A stretch of DNA of 42,215 nt from Acidobacteriota bacterium (GCA_016184105.1 JACPDI010000048.1:1-42215), one strand, 5' to 3'. Positions 22,105 to 31,230 are shown, numbered from the stretch's first letter. Numbers and translations are program-made. Notes: generated by a model from the sequence alone, not told the origin.

Positions 22105-23893
22105 CCGCATCGCCGCGTTCGCCGTGTCGCTGGCGCTCGTGGCGGCGGCGGGCCCGGCCTGCGCGCCGACGGCGCTGAAGGCCGGCCGGCGGGCCGAGCG
22201 GCTCCAGGATTACGACCGCGCGGTCGTCGAATACACGAAGGTCGTGCGCGCCCGGCCCGACGACAAGGAGGCGCGCGCCGGCCTCGAGCGCACGCGGTTG
22301 CTCGCCGCGCAGCAACACTACACGCGTGGACGCCGACTGGCGGCCGCGGGTCGCACCGAGCAGGCGCTGCTCGAGTTCCAGATCGCATCCGAGCTGAATC
22401 CGACCGACGGCGAGATCGAGCGCGAGCTGAGGTCCGCCCGCACGCAGGCCCGGGCGCGCGTGGCCGTTGATCGCGAAGGCAAAACCGAGCTTGAAACGCT
22501 CATCGAGCGCACGCGCGACCTGCCGCCGCCCGGGCTCGACCTTCCCGGCGATACGAAACTTCCTGCCTCGCTCGTGTTCAGCGAAGCGTCGGCGCGGGTG
22601 ATCTTCACCGCCATCGCGAAGTTCGCCGGCCTCAACCTCGTGTTCGACCCGGCGTTTCGCGACGCGTCGCTCTCGATCGACCTGCGGAACAGCACGCTCG
22701 AAGACGCGCTCGCCTCGGTTGCCGCGAGCACGCGCAATTTCTATCGCGTGACCGCCCCGCGGACCGTGACGGTGATTCCCGACACGCCGGCCAAGCGGCG
22801 TGAGTACGAGGAGGAGATCGTCCGCACCTTCTACGTCAGCAATGCCGAGCTGAAGGAAGTCATCGACCTGCTCCGGATCGTCGTCGACGCGCGGAAGATC
22901 GCGCCGATCAACGCCACCAATGCCCTGACGATCAAGGACACGCCGGAGCGCATCGCGGCGGCCGCCCGGGTCCTCGGGGCCATCGACAAGGCGCGGCCGG
23001 AAGTGGTCATCGACGTGGAGCTTCTCGAGGTCGATCGCACGCGCCTGAAGGAGTATGGCCTGCAGGTCGCGTCGCCAGGCTCCGCCGGGGTTGCGGGAAC
23101 CGCAGATGTGAACCGCGAAGGGCTGTCGCTGCGTGACCTGCGCAACCTCACGCAGGCCGACGTCCTCGTGTCCAACGTGCCGGCGCTGTACTATCGCCTG
23201 CTGAAGACCGACGCGAGCACACGGACGCTGGCCAGCCCCAGGCTCCGCACGTCGGAAGGGATCGCCGCGCAGGCGCGCTTCGGCGAGCGCGTGCCGGTGC
23301 CCGTCACCACCTTCGCGCCGATCGCGACGGGCGGCGTGAACCAGCAGCCCATCACGTCCTTCGTGTACGAGAACGTTGGCGTCGGCCTGGACATCATGCC
23401 TCGCACGCACCACGACGACGAGGTCTCGCTCACCGTGAAGGTGGACGTGAGCAGCATCTCGGGCACGGGGTTCGCGGGGCTGCCGACGTTCGGCAACCGC
23501 TCGATCTCGACGACCATCCGTCTTCGCGACGGCGAGACCAACATGCTTGCCGGCCTGATCCGCGATGACGAGCGCACGGTGCTGTCCGGCATCCCGGGCC
23601 TGAGCGACATCCCGGTGATCGGGCGCCTGTTCGCGCACAACCGGCGCGAGACACAGGAAACAGACATCATCCTCACGCTGACACCGCACATCGTCCGGGT
23701 GCTGGACCTGAACGAGAGCGACCTCCGGCCCTTCAAGGTCGGACGCGACCTCGGACTGCCGGTGATCGACCTGCCCGCGTCGATCGTGCCTCCCGGCGAG
23801 GAGCCCGCAGCGCAGCAGCCCGCGCCGGTGCCGGATCCGACCAAGCCGCAGCCGATCAAACCGCCGGAGCCGAAGAAGCCGATCCCGCGGTAG
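22079..23893 (+). CDS. GspD-type secretin with N-terminal TPR domain
   Basis: A 604-aa outer-membrane secretin. The N-terminus has a signal with a possible, weak lipobox (AAGPAC, Cys28), then two TPR-like units (ALKAGRRAERLQDYDRAVVE and AAAGRTEQALLEFQIASELN). Secretin N-domains follow, then the C-terminal beta barrel (SPRLRTSEGIAAQARFGERV, VGVGLDIMPR, LAGLIRDDE, IPGLSDIPVIGRLFAHN, IILTLTPHIV). The Pro-rich tail is disordered. GTG 22079 overlaps lolA, so expression is probably coupled. It is distinct from PilQ at the window start and more likely belongs to a type II secretion-like system whose other parts are not here. Confidence 0.85.
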   Translation: MTTRQSAGSRIAAFAVSLALVAAAGPACAPTALKAGRRAERLQDYDRAVVEYTKVVRARPDDKEARAGLERTRLLAAQQHYTRGRRLAAAGRTEQALLEFQIASELNPTDGEIERELRSARTQARARVAVDREGKTELETLIERTRDLPPPGLDLPGDTKLPASLVFSEASARVIFTAIAKFAGLNLVFDPAFRDASLSIDLRNSTLEDALASVAASTRNFYRVTAPRTVTVIPDTPAKRREYEEEIVRTFYVSNAELKEVIDLLRIVVDARKIAPINATNALTIKDTPERIAAAARVLGAIDKARPEVVIDVELLEVDRTRLKEYGLQVASPGSAGVAGTADVNREGLSLRDLRNLTQADVLVSNVPALYYRLLKTDASTRTLASPRLRTSEGIAAQARFGERVPVPVTTFAPIATGGVNQQPITSFVYENVGVGLDIMPRTHHDDEVSLTVKVDVSSISGTGFAGLPTFGNRSISTTIRLRDGETNMLAGLIRDDERTVLSGIPGLSDIPVIGRLFAHNRRETQETDIILTLTPHIVRVLDLNESDLRPFKVGRDLGLPVIDLPASIVPPGEEPAAQQPAPVPDPTKPQPIKPPEPKKPIPR

Positions 23894-23905
23894 CTCTCGG
23901 AGGGG

Positions 23906-23969
23906 CATAAGTGTGACAGTCACACTTTCCTGGGCCGGCGCTTCGGAAAGTGTGACTGTCACACTTATG
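23906..23969. repeat. Perfect 25/14/25 inverted repeat between convergent genes
   Basis: Two exact 25-bp arms (23906-23930, 23945-23969) surround a 14-nt loop. Each arm itself contains the near-palindrome AAGTGTGACAGTCACACTT. A variant single copy occurs at 32259-32281. It lies between the 3' ends of the secretin gene and murA, where it could end transcription from both sides. The loop length equals that of the 5997-6064 element. Confidence 0.9.
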
Positions 23970-23977
23970 TCAGCCTC

Positions 23978-25258
23978 CTACGCGCGTATCTCCTCGACCT
24001 GCGCGCCCAGCGCCTTCAGGCGCTCCACCAGCCGCGCGTAACCCCGCTCCACCGTCTCGAGCGGCGCGAGCGTGCTCTCCCCGTCAGCGGCGAGCGCGGC
24101 GGCGATGAGCGCCATGCCCGAACGGATGTCGCGGCTGTCGAGCGCGCGCCCGCGCAGCCTGGTGGGCCCGGTCACGATCATCCGATGCGGATCGCACAGG
24201 AACAAGTCGGCGCGCATCGCGCTGAGCTGCTCCAGCGCGAACAAACGCAGCTCGTACATCCAGTCGTGCACGAGGGTCCGCCCCTCCGCCTGCGTTGCGA
24301 GCACGGTCACGAGGCTCACCATGTCGCTCGGGAAGCCAGGCCACAGCCCGGTGGTGATCCGCTTGACTGCCACCAGCCGCGGCGCCCGCTCGGTCGCGAA
24401 CCAGTTCTCCTCGAGCCGGCAAGGCAGGCCCATTGCGCGCAGCACGGCGACGATCGGCTCCATGTCCTCCGCGCTGACGCCGTGCACTTCCACCGCGCCG
24501 CCGGTAATCGCCGCCACGACGCTCCAGCTTCCGGCCTCGATGTAGTCGCCGCGCAGGCGGTGCGTCGCGCCGCGGAGGCGGCCCCCCTCGACCACAATGG
24601 TGGACGTGCCGGCGCCCGACACGTGCGCCCCCATCCGCGCCAGGAACTCGCAGAGCTCGACGACGTGCGGCTCGGAGGCGGCGTGGCGGATGACGGTCCG
24701 TCCCTTGGCAGCGGCCGCCGCCAGCAGCGCGGTTTCCGTACCGGTCACCGAGGCCTCGTCCAGGTACATCGAAGCGCCGGCGAGGCCGTTCGGGACCTCG
24801 AGGACGGTGCCGGGCTCGTCCCGCTGCGTCGCGCCGAGCGCGACGAGGGCCTGCAGATGGGTCGTCAGCGTACGCCGCGCGGGAAAGTCGCCGCCCGGTT
24901 GTGAAAGATGCGCGAACCCGCGGCGCGCGAGCAGCGGGCCCAGGAGCAACACTGAGCCTCGCAGCTTGCCCACGAGGTCGGGCGCGGGGCTGGCGGTCGC
25001 GACCCGCTCGCAGCGGATGCGAAGCGTTGGCGTGCCGAGCCCGGCCACCTGTGCGCCGAGCCCTTCGAGGAGTCGCGCGAGCACCTCGACATCCCGGATG
25101 CGCGGGACGTTCTCGAGCACGCATTCCTCGCCGGTGAGCAGACACGCCGCCATCAGCGGCAGCGCGGCGTTCTTGTTGCCTTCAACCGTGATACGGCCGG
25201 ACAGCTCCCGGCCACCCACGATTCGGAGCGACGCGACGGGCTGGTGTGATGAGTTCAT
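23978..25258 (-). CDS. murA: MurA (UDP-GlcNAc enolpyruvyl transferase) with Cys-to-Asp active site
   Basis: MurA adds enolpyruvate to UDP-GlcNAc, the first committed step of peptidoglycan synthesis. The 426-aa product has VEGNKNAALP (catalytic K29), GSVLLLGPLLARRGFAHLSQ and PGGD at 121-124. The loop residue that is Cys115 in E. coli, the target of fosfomycin, is Asp124 here, as in naturally insensitive mycobacterial and chlamydial MurA. WPGFPSDM and the C-terminal repeat are normal. ATG 25258 is 2 nt after murB. As last gene of the nagZ-to-murA operon it is coupled to salvage genes. A second MurA elsewhere is possible. Confidence 0.88.
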   Translation of the reverse strand: MNSSHQPVASLRIVGGRELSGRITVEGNKNAALPLMAACLLTGEECVLENVPRIRDVEVLARLLEGLGAQVAGLGTPTLRIRCERVATASPAPDLVGKLRGSVLLLGPLLARRGFAHLSQPGGDFPARRTLTTHLQALVALGATQRDEPGTVLEVPNGLAGASMYLDEASVTGTETALLAAAAAKGRTVIRHAASEPHVVELCEFLARMGAHVSGAGTSTIVVEGGRLRGATHRLRGDYIEAGSWSVVAAITGGAVEVHGVSAEDMEPIVAVLRAMGLPCRLEENWFATERAPRLVAVKRITTGLWPGFPSDMVSLVTVLATQAEGRTLVHDWMYELRLFALEQLSAMRADLFLCDPHRMIVTGPTRLRGRALDSRDIRSGMALIAAALAADGESTLAPLETVERGYARLVERLKALGAQVEEIRA

Positions 25259-25260
25259 GG

Positions 25261-26199
25261 TCAAAACTCGCCGAGAGACACGATCTCTTCCCTGAGCTCC
25301 ACGCCGAACGCGCGGCGCACGCCGTCCTTGCATTCTTCCACAAGCCGCCTGATCTCAGCGGCCGTCGCGTGATGGTCGTTGACGATGAAATTGCCGTGGG
25401 TGTCCGATACCTGCGCGCCACCCACGCGGCGCCCTTTGAGGCCGGCGCGGTCGATGAGCGCGCCCGCCGAGTGCGGGATGCCGTCCGGCACGCGGTCGAC
25501 GGCAGGATCGGGATTCTGGAAGATGCAGCCCGCGCTCGGAAGATCCAGCGGCTGCGTGCGTTTCCGGTATGCCAGCGACTGCCGCGCGGTCTCGCGCAGC
25601 GCGGCGGGGCCGCCGGGCGACACGGCGAACTCCGCCCAGATCAGGATCTCGCGCGTGCGCTGCAGCCGGCTCCTGTCGTACGCGAACTCCATCTCCGCCC
25701 TGTCGAGCTCCGCCAGCCGGCCGTCGATGGAGATCACCGCCGTGCGCAGCACGAGATCCCCCATCAACCGCCCTCTGAAGTGCGCGTTCCCATAAACAGC
25801 GCCGCCGACGGTGCCCGGCGTACCGGCCCACAACTCGAGCCCGGCGAGCGAATGCGAGATCGTCCACCGCACCAGGCCGTTGATCGTGAGCGCCGCGTCG
25901 GCGCGGATCCGGTTGTCGGCGACGCAGTGGACCTCGCCTCCACGCGGCCGGATGACAATCCCGCGGATCCCGCGGTCGGCGACCAGGAGGTTCGAGCCGC
26001 CGCCGATGACCGTCACCGGCAGCCCCTCGCGACGCGCGAGCGCGAGAACGTCGCGCAATTCGCCGGGGCTGCGTGTTTCGACGAGCCAGTCCGCCGGCCC
26101 GCCCACTTTGAAGGTCGTCATGGGCGCGAGCGGGGCCTGGCGGGCCACGCGATCCGCCCCCACGATCGACGCGATCGATTCCGCGACGGCGTCGCTCAT
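25261..26199 (-). CDS. murB: UDP-N-acetylenolpyruvoylglucosamine reductase
   Basis: This FAD enzyme reduces the MurA product to UDP-MurNAc. The 312-aa size fits type II MurB. Motifs are MTTFKVGGPADWLVE, IGGGSNLL (FAD loop), LELWAGTPGTVGGAVYGNA and PSAGCIFQNP. The catalytic Ser of E. coli MurB is Cys225 in the last motif, a known natural variant. The C-terminal Glu is in REEIVSLGEF. It overlaps pxpC by 4 bp (ATGA) and precedes murA directly. Confidence 0.95.
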   Translation of the reverse strand: MSDAVAESIASIVGADRVARQAPLAPMTTFKVGGPADWLVETRSPGELRDVLALARREGLPVTVIGGGSNLLVADRGIRGIVIRPRGGEVHCVADNRIRADAALTINGLVRWTISHSLAGLELWAGTPGTVGGAVYGNAHFRGRLMGDLVLRTAVISIDGRLAELDRAEMEFAYDRSRLQRTREILIWAEFAVSPGGPAALRETARQSLAYRKRTQPLDLPSAGCIFQNPDPAVDRVPDGIPHSAGALIDRAGLKGRRVGGAQVSDTHGNFIVNDHHATAAEIRRLVEECKDGVRRAFGVELREEIVSLGEF

Positions 26200-27149
26200 C
26201 TCGAGGCTCCGAGGTCCGCGAGAGCGCTCTCCTGCTCGCGCAGCGCGCGGATCGCCTCGTCCAGCTCGCAGGGCATGAAGCGGATCGCGTCGCCGGGCGC
26301 GAGCTGCCCCGCGATCCGGATGTCGGCGGAGATCACCGTGCCGATCCGCGCGTAGCCGCCGCTCGTCTGCCGGTCTGCCATCAGCAGAATGGGCTCGCCG
26401 GACGGAGGCACCTGGAGGCTGCCGATCGGTGTGGCCTCGGACAGAAGCCGGCCGCTTCCCTCGGCGTGCAGAACGGGTCCATCGAGCCGATACCCCATGC
26501 GGTTCGATGCAGTGGAGACCCGGTAGGTCGCGCGGAGAAATCGGGCCACTTCGTCCGCCGGAAACAGGTTCGCGTCGGGACCCCAGATAAATCGAGCGGC
26601 AGCGGGAATCGAATCGATCGCGACGTCCTCGAGCCCGTGACGGGGCGAACGCCGTGGCTCCCTGATGGCGCGATTCGCGATGGGCAGCACGTCCCCGGCG
26701 CGGAGCGCGCGTCCGGCGAGCCCGGGCAACCGCGCCTGCACGGACGCCGCGCGACTGCCCAGGACGGCCGGCACGTCGAGGCCGCCGCGAATGGCGACGT
26801 AGGCGCGCGCGCCCGAACGGCGCTCGCCGAAGCGCAGCGACGCCCCCGCGGGCACGCGCACGGGAATCCAGCGACGGATGCCGATCGCGCCGCCTCCCGC
26901 TTCAATGACGGCCGACAGATCCGCACCGCCCACCACGAGATCCGCGTCGCCATCGAACCGCAGCTCCGGCCCGAGGAGTGTCACCTCCAGCGCGGCTTCC
27001 TCCGCGCGATTTCCCACGAGCAGGTTTGCCAGACGCATCGCGAACGGATCCATGGCGCCCGAAACCGGCACCCCCTGCTCCTGCATCCCCCATCGTCCAC
27101 CGTCCTGGATCGTGGTCAGCAGGCCGGCGCGCACGACGGTGAGGCTCAT
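26196..27149 (-). CDS. pxpC: 5-oxoprolinase subunit C (KipA/PxpC family)
   Basis: PxpC acts with PxpA and PxpB to hydrolyse 5-oxoproline (pyroglutamate) to glutamate with ATP. The 317-aa product starts VVRAGLLTTIQDGGRWGMQE and continues GVPVSGAMDPFAMRLANLLV, the family signature. It also has PIGSLQVPPSGEPILLMADRQ and TSGGYARIG. No pxpA (LamB/YcsF) lies in the window, so the complete enzyme is not shown here. Overlaps both neighbours by ATGA. Confidence 0.88.
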   Translation of the reverse strand: MSLTVVRAGLLTTIQDGGRWGMQEQGVPVSGAMDPFAMRLANLLVGNRAEEAALEVTLLGPELRFDGDADLVVGGADLSAVIEAGGGAIGIRRWIPVRVPAGASLRFGERRSGARAYVAIRGGLDVPAVLGSRAASVQARLPGLAGRALRAGDVLPIANRAIREPRRSPRHGLEDVAIDSIPAAARFIWGPDANLFPADEVARFLRATYRVSTASNRMGYRLDGPVLHAEGSGRLLSEATPIGSLQVPPSGEPILLMADRQTSGGYARIGTVISADIRIAGQLAPGDAIRFMPCELDEAIRALREQESALADLGASR

Positions 27150-27805
27150 GCGCGCACGAACCTGACGAGATCGCCGGCCCGGAGGAGCGAGGGTGAGGAG
27201 CGGTCCAGGTCGAACATCGCCTCGTCGGTCCGCCCGATCAGCCGCCAGCCGCCCGGACTCTGCACGGGATAGATGCCGGTCTGCTGCCCTGCGACGCCGA
27301 TCGAGCCGGCCGGCACCGCGAGCCGTGGCGTATCGCGCCGCGGCATCGCAATGCGTTCATCAACGATCCCCATGTAGGGAAATCCCGGCAGGAAGCCGAC
27401 CATGAACACGCGGTACTCGCGCGACAGGTGGAGAGCGATCACGTCATCTTCCGAGCACCGGGCGAACGCGGCCACGTCGGCAAGATCCGGCCCGGCGGCG
27501 CCGCCGTAGGCCGCCGGAATCTTCACCTGTCGCTGCGGAGTGGCGCGACGCGGCAGCGGCCGGGCGGCGTGGCTGCGAAGCGCCTCCGCCACGCCGGCGG
27601 GCTCGACGGCGAGCGGATCGAAGTACACCGTGACCGACGCGTAGCCGACAACGATGTCGCGCAGGCCACGCAGGCTGGCGGCGGCCAGTTCCCGCGCGAT
27701 GTGGAGCGCGCGCTCGTTGAGGTCGGGATCGATCTCGTTTCCGATTCGCAGCAGCAGCGCGGAGTCGCCGACGGGCAGGACGGGTGTGCCGCGAGCGTCC
27801 ATCAT
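27146..27805 (-). CDS. pxpB: 5-oxoprolinase subunit B (KipI/PxpB family)
   Basis: The 219-aa product has the KipI pattern: PVGDSALLLRIGNEIDP, VVGYASVTVYFDPL, then VFMVGFLPGFPYMGIVDERI, TPRLAVPAGSIGVAGQQTGI and YPVQSPGGWRLIGRT. In Bacillus KipI also inhibits a sporulation kinase, which is not relevant here. The start is ATGATG, with the second ATG at 27802; the first overlaps the mpl stop. Position inside a murein operon suggests it recycles pyroglutamate formed from glutamate or glutamine of peptidoglycan or protein, which is inference. Confidence 0.88.
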   Translation of the reverse strand: MMDARGTPVLPVGDSALLLRIGNEIDPDLNERALHIARELAAASLRGLRDIVVGYASVTVYFDPLAVEPAGVAEALRSHAARPLPRRATPQRQVKIPAAYGGAAGPDLADVAAFARCSEDDVIALHLSREYRVFMVGFLPGFPYMGIVDERIAMPRRDTPRLAVPAGSIGVAGQQTGIYPVQSPGGWRLIGRTDEAMFDLDRSSPSLLRAGDLVRFVRA

Positions 27806-29199
27806 GGGCCGAGCGAGGCGAGGAGCCGCTGGTGAATGTTGTCGAACCCGCCATTCGACATGATGATGACGAGATCTCCAGGCCGCGCTTCGGCCGACAC
27901 CGTGGAGACAATCTGATCCACGCTGTGAATGTGGCGTGCCTTGCGGCCGGCCCGCTGCATTTCCAGGACGAGCTCGTCCCCTGACAGCCGCTCGGCCTCC
28001 GGCAGGGTCGATCGGAAGACGGCCGCGATCACCGTCTCGCCGGCGGCGTCAAAGGCGGTGGCGAAGTCTTTCTGGAAGATTCGGCGGCACGAGGTGGCTG
28101 AACGCGGCTCGAAAATCGCCCAGATGCGCCGGTCCGGGAAGGCCGAGCGCACACCGGCCAGGGTCTCCGCGATCGCGGTCGGATGGTGCGCGAAGTCGTC
28201 GTACACGGCCACGTCACGTGCGATCCCGCGCAGCTGCAGCCGGCGGCGCACGCCTTTGAACGCTTTGAGCCCTTCGATCAACGCGGTGGCGCCCAGCCCG
28301 GTCGCGTGACCGACCGCCACGGCCGCCAGGGCGTTTCGCACGTTGTGCTCGCCGAGCAGCGGCACCTCGAAGAGCCCGAATGGCGAGCCGCCGCGCCGCA
28401 CGGCGAACCGCATGCCGCCCGGGTGCGCCTTCACGTCGTGCGCCTGCCAGTCCGCGCCGCCCGCGAAGCCGAACGTTTCGACGCGGCATTTTGCGGTGAC
28501 TCGCAGCGCCAGGGCCTCGCGATCGTCCGCGCCGAGCAACAGCAGCCCCTTTCGTGGCACGAGCGTGACGAAGCGCCGGAACGCGAGCCGGATCGACTCG
28601 AGGTCGGGATAGATATCGGCGTGGTCGTACTCGATGTTGTTCACGACGGCGATGTCCGGCAGGTACTTCAGGAACTTCGCCGTCTTGTCGAAGAACGCGC
28701 TGTCGTACTCGTCGCCTTCGATCACGAAGTCGCGCCCCCCGCCAAGGCGGTAGCTCGAGTCGAAGTTCTCCGCGATGCCGCCGATGAGCACGCTCGGATC
28801 GGCGCCGGCGTGGGTCAGGACCCAGCCCGCAAGAGAGGTCGTCGTGGTCTTTCCGTGCGTGCCGGCGACGACGATCGACCGCGCGCCCCAGAGAAAGTGA
28901 TCGCGAATCGCTTCCGGGAGCGAACAGTACCGGATCTTGCGATCCAGCACCTCCTCCAGCTCGGGGTTCCCGCGCGAGATCGCGTTGCCGATCACCACCA
29001 GGTCGAGGTCCGAGCCGATGTGCTTCGGGTCGTAGCCCTGGAGCAGCGTGATGCCCTGCGCCTCCAGGAAGTCGCTCATCGGCGGGTACACGTTCTGATC
29101 GGAGCCGCGGACGTCGAACCCCTTTTGCCGCAGCATCGCGGCGAGGGTGCCCATCGCGGTGCCGCAGACGCCGATCAGGTGCACGCGGCAGCCGCTCAC
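27802..29199 (-). CDS. mpl: UDP-N-acetylmuramate:L-Ala-gamma-D-Glu-meso-DAP ligase
   Basis: Mpl reattaches the recycled tripeptide to UDP-MurNAc, bypassing MurC-E. The 465-aa product has a Rossmann-type start (CRVHLIGVCGTAMGTLAAML), the ATP loop VVAGTHGKTTTTSLAGWVL, VIEGDEYDSAFFDKTAKFLK, which distinguishes Mpl from MurC, and YDDFAHHPTAI. GTG 29199 overlaps the ldcA stop. The gene implies a DAP-type peptidoglycan and an active recycling route. Confidence 0.93.
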   Translation of the reverse strand: MSGCRVHLIGVCGTAMGTLAAMLRQKGFDVRGSDQNVYPPMSDFLEAQGITLLQGYDPKHIGSDLDLVVIGNAISRGNPELEEVLDRKIRYCSLPEAIRDHFLWGARSIVVAGTHGKTTTTSLAGWVLTHAGADPSVLIGGIAENFDSSYRLGGGRDFVIEGDEYDSAFFDKTAKFLKYLPDIAVVNNIEYDHADIYPDLESIRLAFRRFVTLVPRKGLLLLGADDREALALRVTAKCRVETFGFAGGADWQAHDVKAHPGGMRFAVRRGGSPFGLFEVPLLGEHNVRNALAAVAVGHATGLGATALIEGLKAFKGVRRRLQLRGIARDVAVYDDFAHHPTAIAETLAGVRSAFPDRRIWAIFEPRSATSCRRIFQKDFATAFDAAGETVIAAVFRSTLPEAERLSGDELVLEMQRAGRKARHIHSVDQIVSTVSAEARPGDLVIIMSNGGFDNIHQRLLASLGP

Positions 29200-30122
29200 G
29201 CGGTGACCGCCGCGTCTTCGATCGCCACCGTCGTGCGCGGGCCGGCGGTCACCCGCGCCCGCACGCCGAATGGCAGCGTCAGGCACGGGCCGGTCGAATG
29301 TCCCGATGGCAGCCCGAAGACGACGGGGCCGGCGAAACGCTCGAACAGCTCGCAGACGACGTCGAGCGCTGCCGGCGCGCCTGACGGCTCGTGGCACCGC
29401 ACCATCTCCCCCCAGATCACGGCGCGGGCGCGGTCGAGGATTCCGGCGAGCTTCAACTGCGTCACCATGCGGTCGATGCGGTACGGACGCTCGGCGACAT
29501 CTTCAAGAAACAACACGCAGCCTTCCGGCGGATCGAACGCATACGGCGTCCCGAGCGACGCGACGATCTGCGTCAACGTCCCGCCCGTCAGCGGCCCGGC
29601 CGCTTCCCCGTCGCGAACCGGGTGCAGCGAGGCTGCCACTTCGCCCATCGGCTCGGGACGCGAGACGCAGGCCAGGAACGACTCGCGGTCGTACCCCTCG
29701 ACGCCGCTGGCGAACCGCCCTTCGATCATCGGGCCGTGAATCGCGACGATGCCGCATCTCTGCGTGAGAAACGTCAGCAGCGCCGTGGTGTCGCTGTAGC
29801 CGACAAACAGTTTGGGATGGGCGCGAATGACCTCCGGCGGCAGCAGCGGCAGCAGGTGGACGCTGCCGTAGCCGCCGCGCACGGCGATGAGGGCGGCGAT
29901 GCGGTCGTCCTGCCACGCGTCGAGGAAGGCGGCGGCGCGCAGCGCGGGCTCGCCGGCAAGGTAGGCGCGCCGCTGGAACACGCGATCGTCGTACACGGGA
30001 TCGAAGCCGAGCGCGCGGAGTTCCGCGACGCCCCGCTCGAATTCGGCGCGGTCGAAGGGGCTCGCGGGCGCGACCAGCGCCACCCGGTCTCCCGGCCGCA
30101 ACGCGCGGGGCTTGAGGATCAC
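29196..30122 (-). CDS. ldcA: LD-carboxypeptidase (peptidase family S66)
   Basis: It trims the terminal D-Ala from recycled tetrapeptides, giving the tripeptide used by Mpl. The 308-aa product has RPGDRVALVAPASPF at the start, RGGYGSVHLLPLL, the nucleophile Ser110 in FVGYSDTTALL, and later GPLTGGTLTQIVASLGTPYA and GLPSGHSTG with the Glu/His partners. GTG 30122 overlaps the nagZ stop (GTGA). A longer open frame upstream is antisense-like and not used. Confidence 0.9.
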   Translation of the reverse strand: MILKPRALRPGDRVALVAPASPFDRAEFERGVAELRALGFDPVYDDRVFQRRAYLAGEPALRAAAFLDAWQDDRIAALIAVRGGYGSVHLLPLLPPEVIRAHPKLFVGYSDTTALLTFLTQRCGIVAIHGPMIEGRFASGVEGYDRESFLACVSRPEPMGEVAASLHPVRDGEAAGPLTGGTLTQIVASLGTPYAFDPPEGCVLFLEDVAERPYRIDRMVTQLKLAGILDRARAVIWGEMVRCHEPSGAPAALDVVCELFERFAGPVVFGLPSGHSTGPCLTLPFGVRARVTAGPRTTVAIEDAAVTA

Positions 30123-31219
30123 GCGAACCGCGCCATCTCTTCGGCGATCGCCCGGTGCTCGCCGCGGCCGAGCACGTCCCCGAGCCGCGCGTCGTCGCCC
30201 GGCGCGACCGTTCGGGCCAGGAACCGTTCTTTCACCCGTCGCTGGCGCGCAAGCGCGTCCTCGACACGCGCCAGCGGGAGGCGCTCCGTCTCGACGGCGC
30301 GGATGATCCCCTCGATTGCCTGCACGTGCCTTTCCGGGTCCGGCCCGCAGACGAGGAACGCGTCGCAGCCGGCCGCAATGGCCGCCGCGGCCGCCTCGCC
30401 CGGCGAGTAGCGCGCGCTGATCGCCTTCATCTCGAGGTCGTCGCTGATGACAAGGCCGTCGTAGCCCAGTTCCTTCTTCAGCATCCCGTCGACGACGGCC
30501 CGCGACAGCGTCGCGGGGCGCTCCTCGTCGAGGGCCGGAATCAGGACGTGCGCGGTCATGATCGACGCCACGCGCGCCTCGATCGCCGCGCGGAAGGGCA
30601 CCAGCTCGACCTCGCGCAGCCGCTCCGGCGGGTGCTCGACGACGGGCAACTCGTGGTGCGAGTCGGTGCTGGTATCGCCGTGGCCCGGGAAGTGCTTGCC
30701 GCACGCCGCGAGCCCCTCGTCCTGCAGCGTCTCGATAATGACTCGCCCGAGCGAGGCAACCTGCCCGGCGCGCTCGCCGAGCGCGCGGTCGCCGATCACC
30801 GGGTTGGTGGGGTTCGTGTGGATGTCGAGCACCGGGGCGTAATCCAGGTTGATGCCGACCGCCTTGAGCTCGGCGGCCAGCGCCCGCGCGAACCGCCGCG
30901 CGAGCTGTTCGCCGTGCGCCCCGGGGGCGCGCCCCAGCGTGATCATCGGGGGCCACACCGTGAACGGGTCCTTCAACCGCGCCACGCGCCCCCCTTCCTG
31001 GTCCACGCTGATCCAGAGCGGCAGTTCCCGTTGCAACGCGCGCGCCTCGCGCGACATCTCCCGCACCTGGGCGGGCTCCGCGACGTTGCGCGCGAAGAAG
31101 ATGACGCCGCCCAGGTCGAAGTCGCGCGCGATGGCCCTCAGGCCGGCGGGGATCTCGTGTCCGCCGAAGCCCAGGATGGCCAGCTGCCCCACGTGTCGGC
31201 GAAGGTCGCGCAATGACAT
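30119..31219 (-). CDS. nagZ: Beta-N-acetylhexosaminidase NagZ (GH3)
   Basis: NagZ removes GlcNAc from anhydromuropeptides in the cytoplasm. The 366-aa single-domain GH3 enzyme has WISVDQEGGRVARLKDPFT, INLDYAPVLDI, the catalytic acid/base loop KHFPGHGDTSTDSHHELP (175-192) and VISDDLEMKAIS with the Asp nucleophile. There is no signal peptide. First gene of the recycling operon, transcribed from the shared promoter at 31231-31240 with only a few nt of leader. Confidence 0.95.
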   Translation of the reverse strand: MSLRDLRRHVGQLAILGFGGHEIPAGLRAIARDFDLGGVIFFARNVAEPAQVREMSREARALQRELPLWISVDQEGGRVARLKDPFTVWPPMITLGRAPGAHGEQLARRFARALAAELKAVGINLDYAPVLDIHTNPTNPVIGDRALGERAGQVASLGRVIIETLQDEGLAACGKHFPGHGDTSTDSHHELPVVEHPPERLREVELVPFRAAIEARVASIMTAHVLIPALDEERPATLSRAVVDGMLKKELGYDGLVISDDLEMKAISARYSPGEAAAAAIAAGCDAFLVCGPDPERHVQAIEGIIRAVETERLPLARVEDALARQRRVKERFLARTVAPGDDARLGDVLGRGEHRAIAEEMARFA

Positions 31220-31230
31220 GGTCAGGTGGC

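Noticed and set aside
22046-23962. 638-codon minus-strand frame
   Set aside because: Antisense of the secretin gene; charged low-complexity sequence, no motif.
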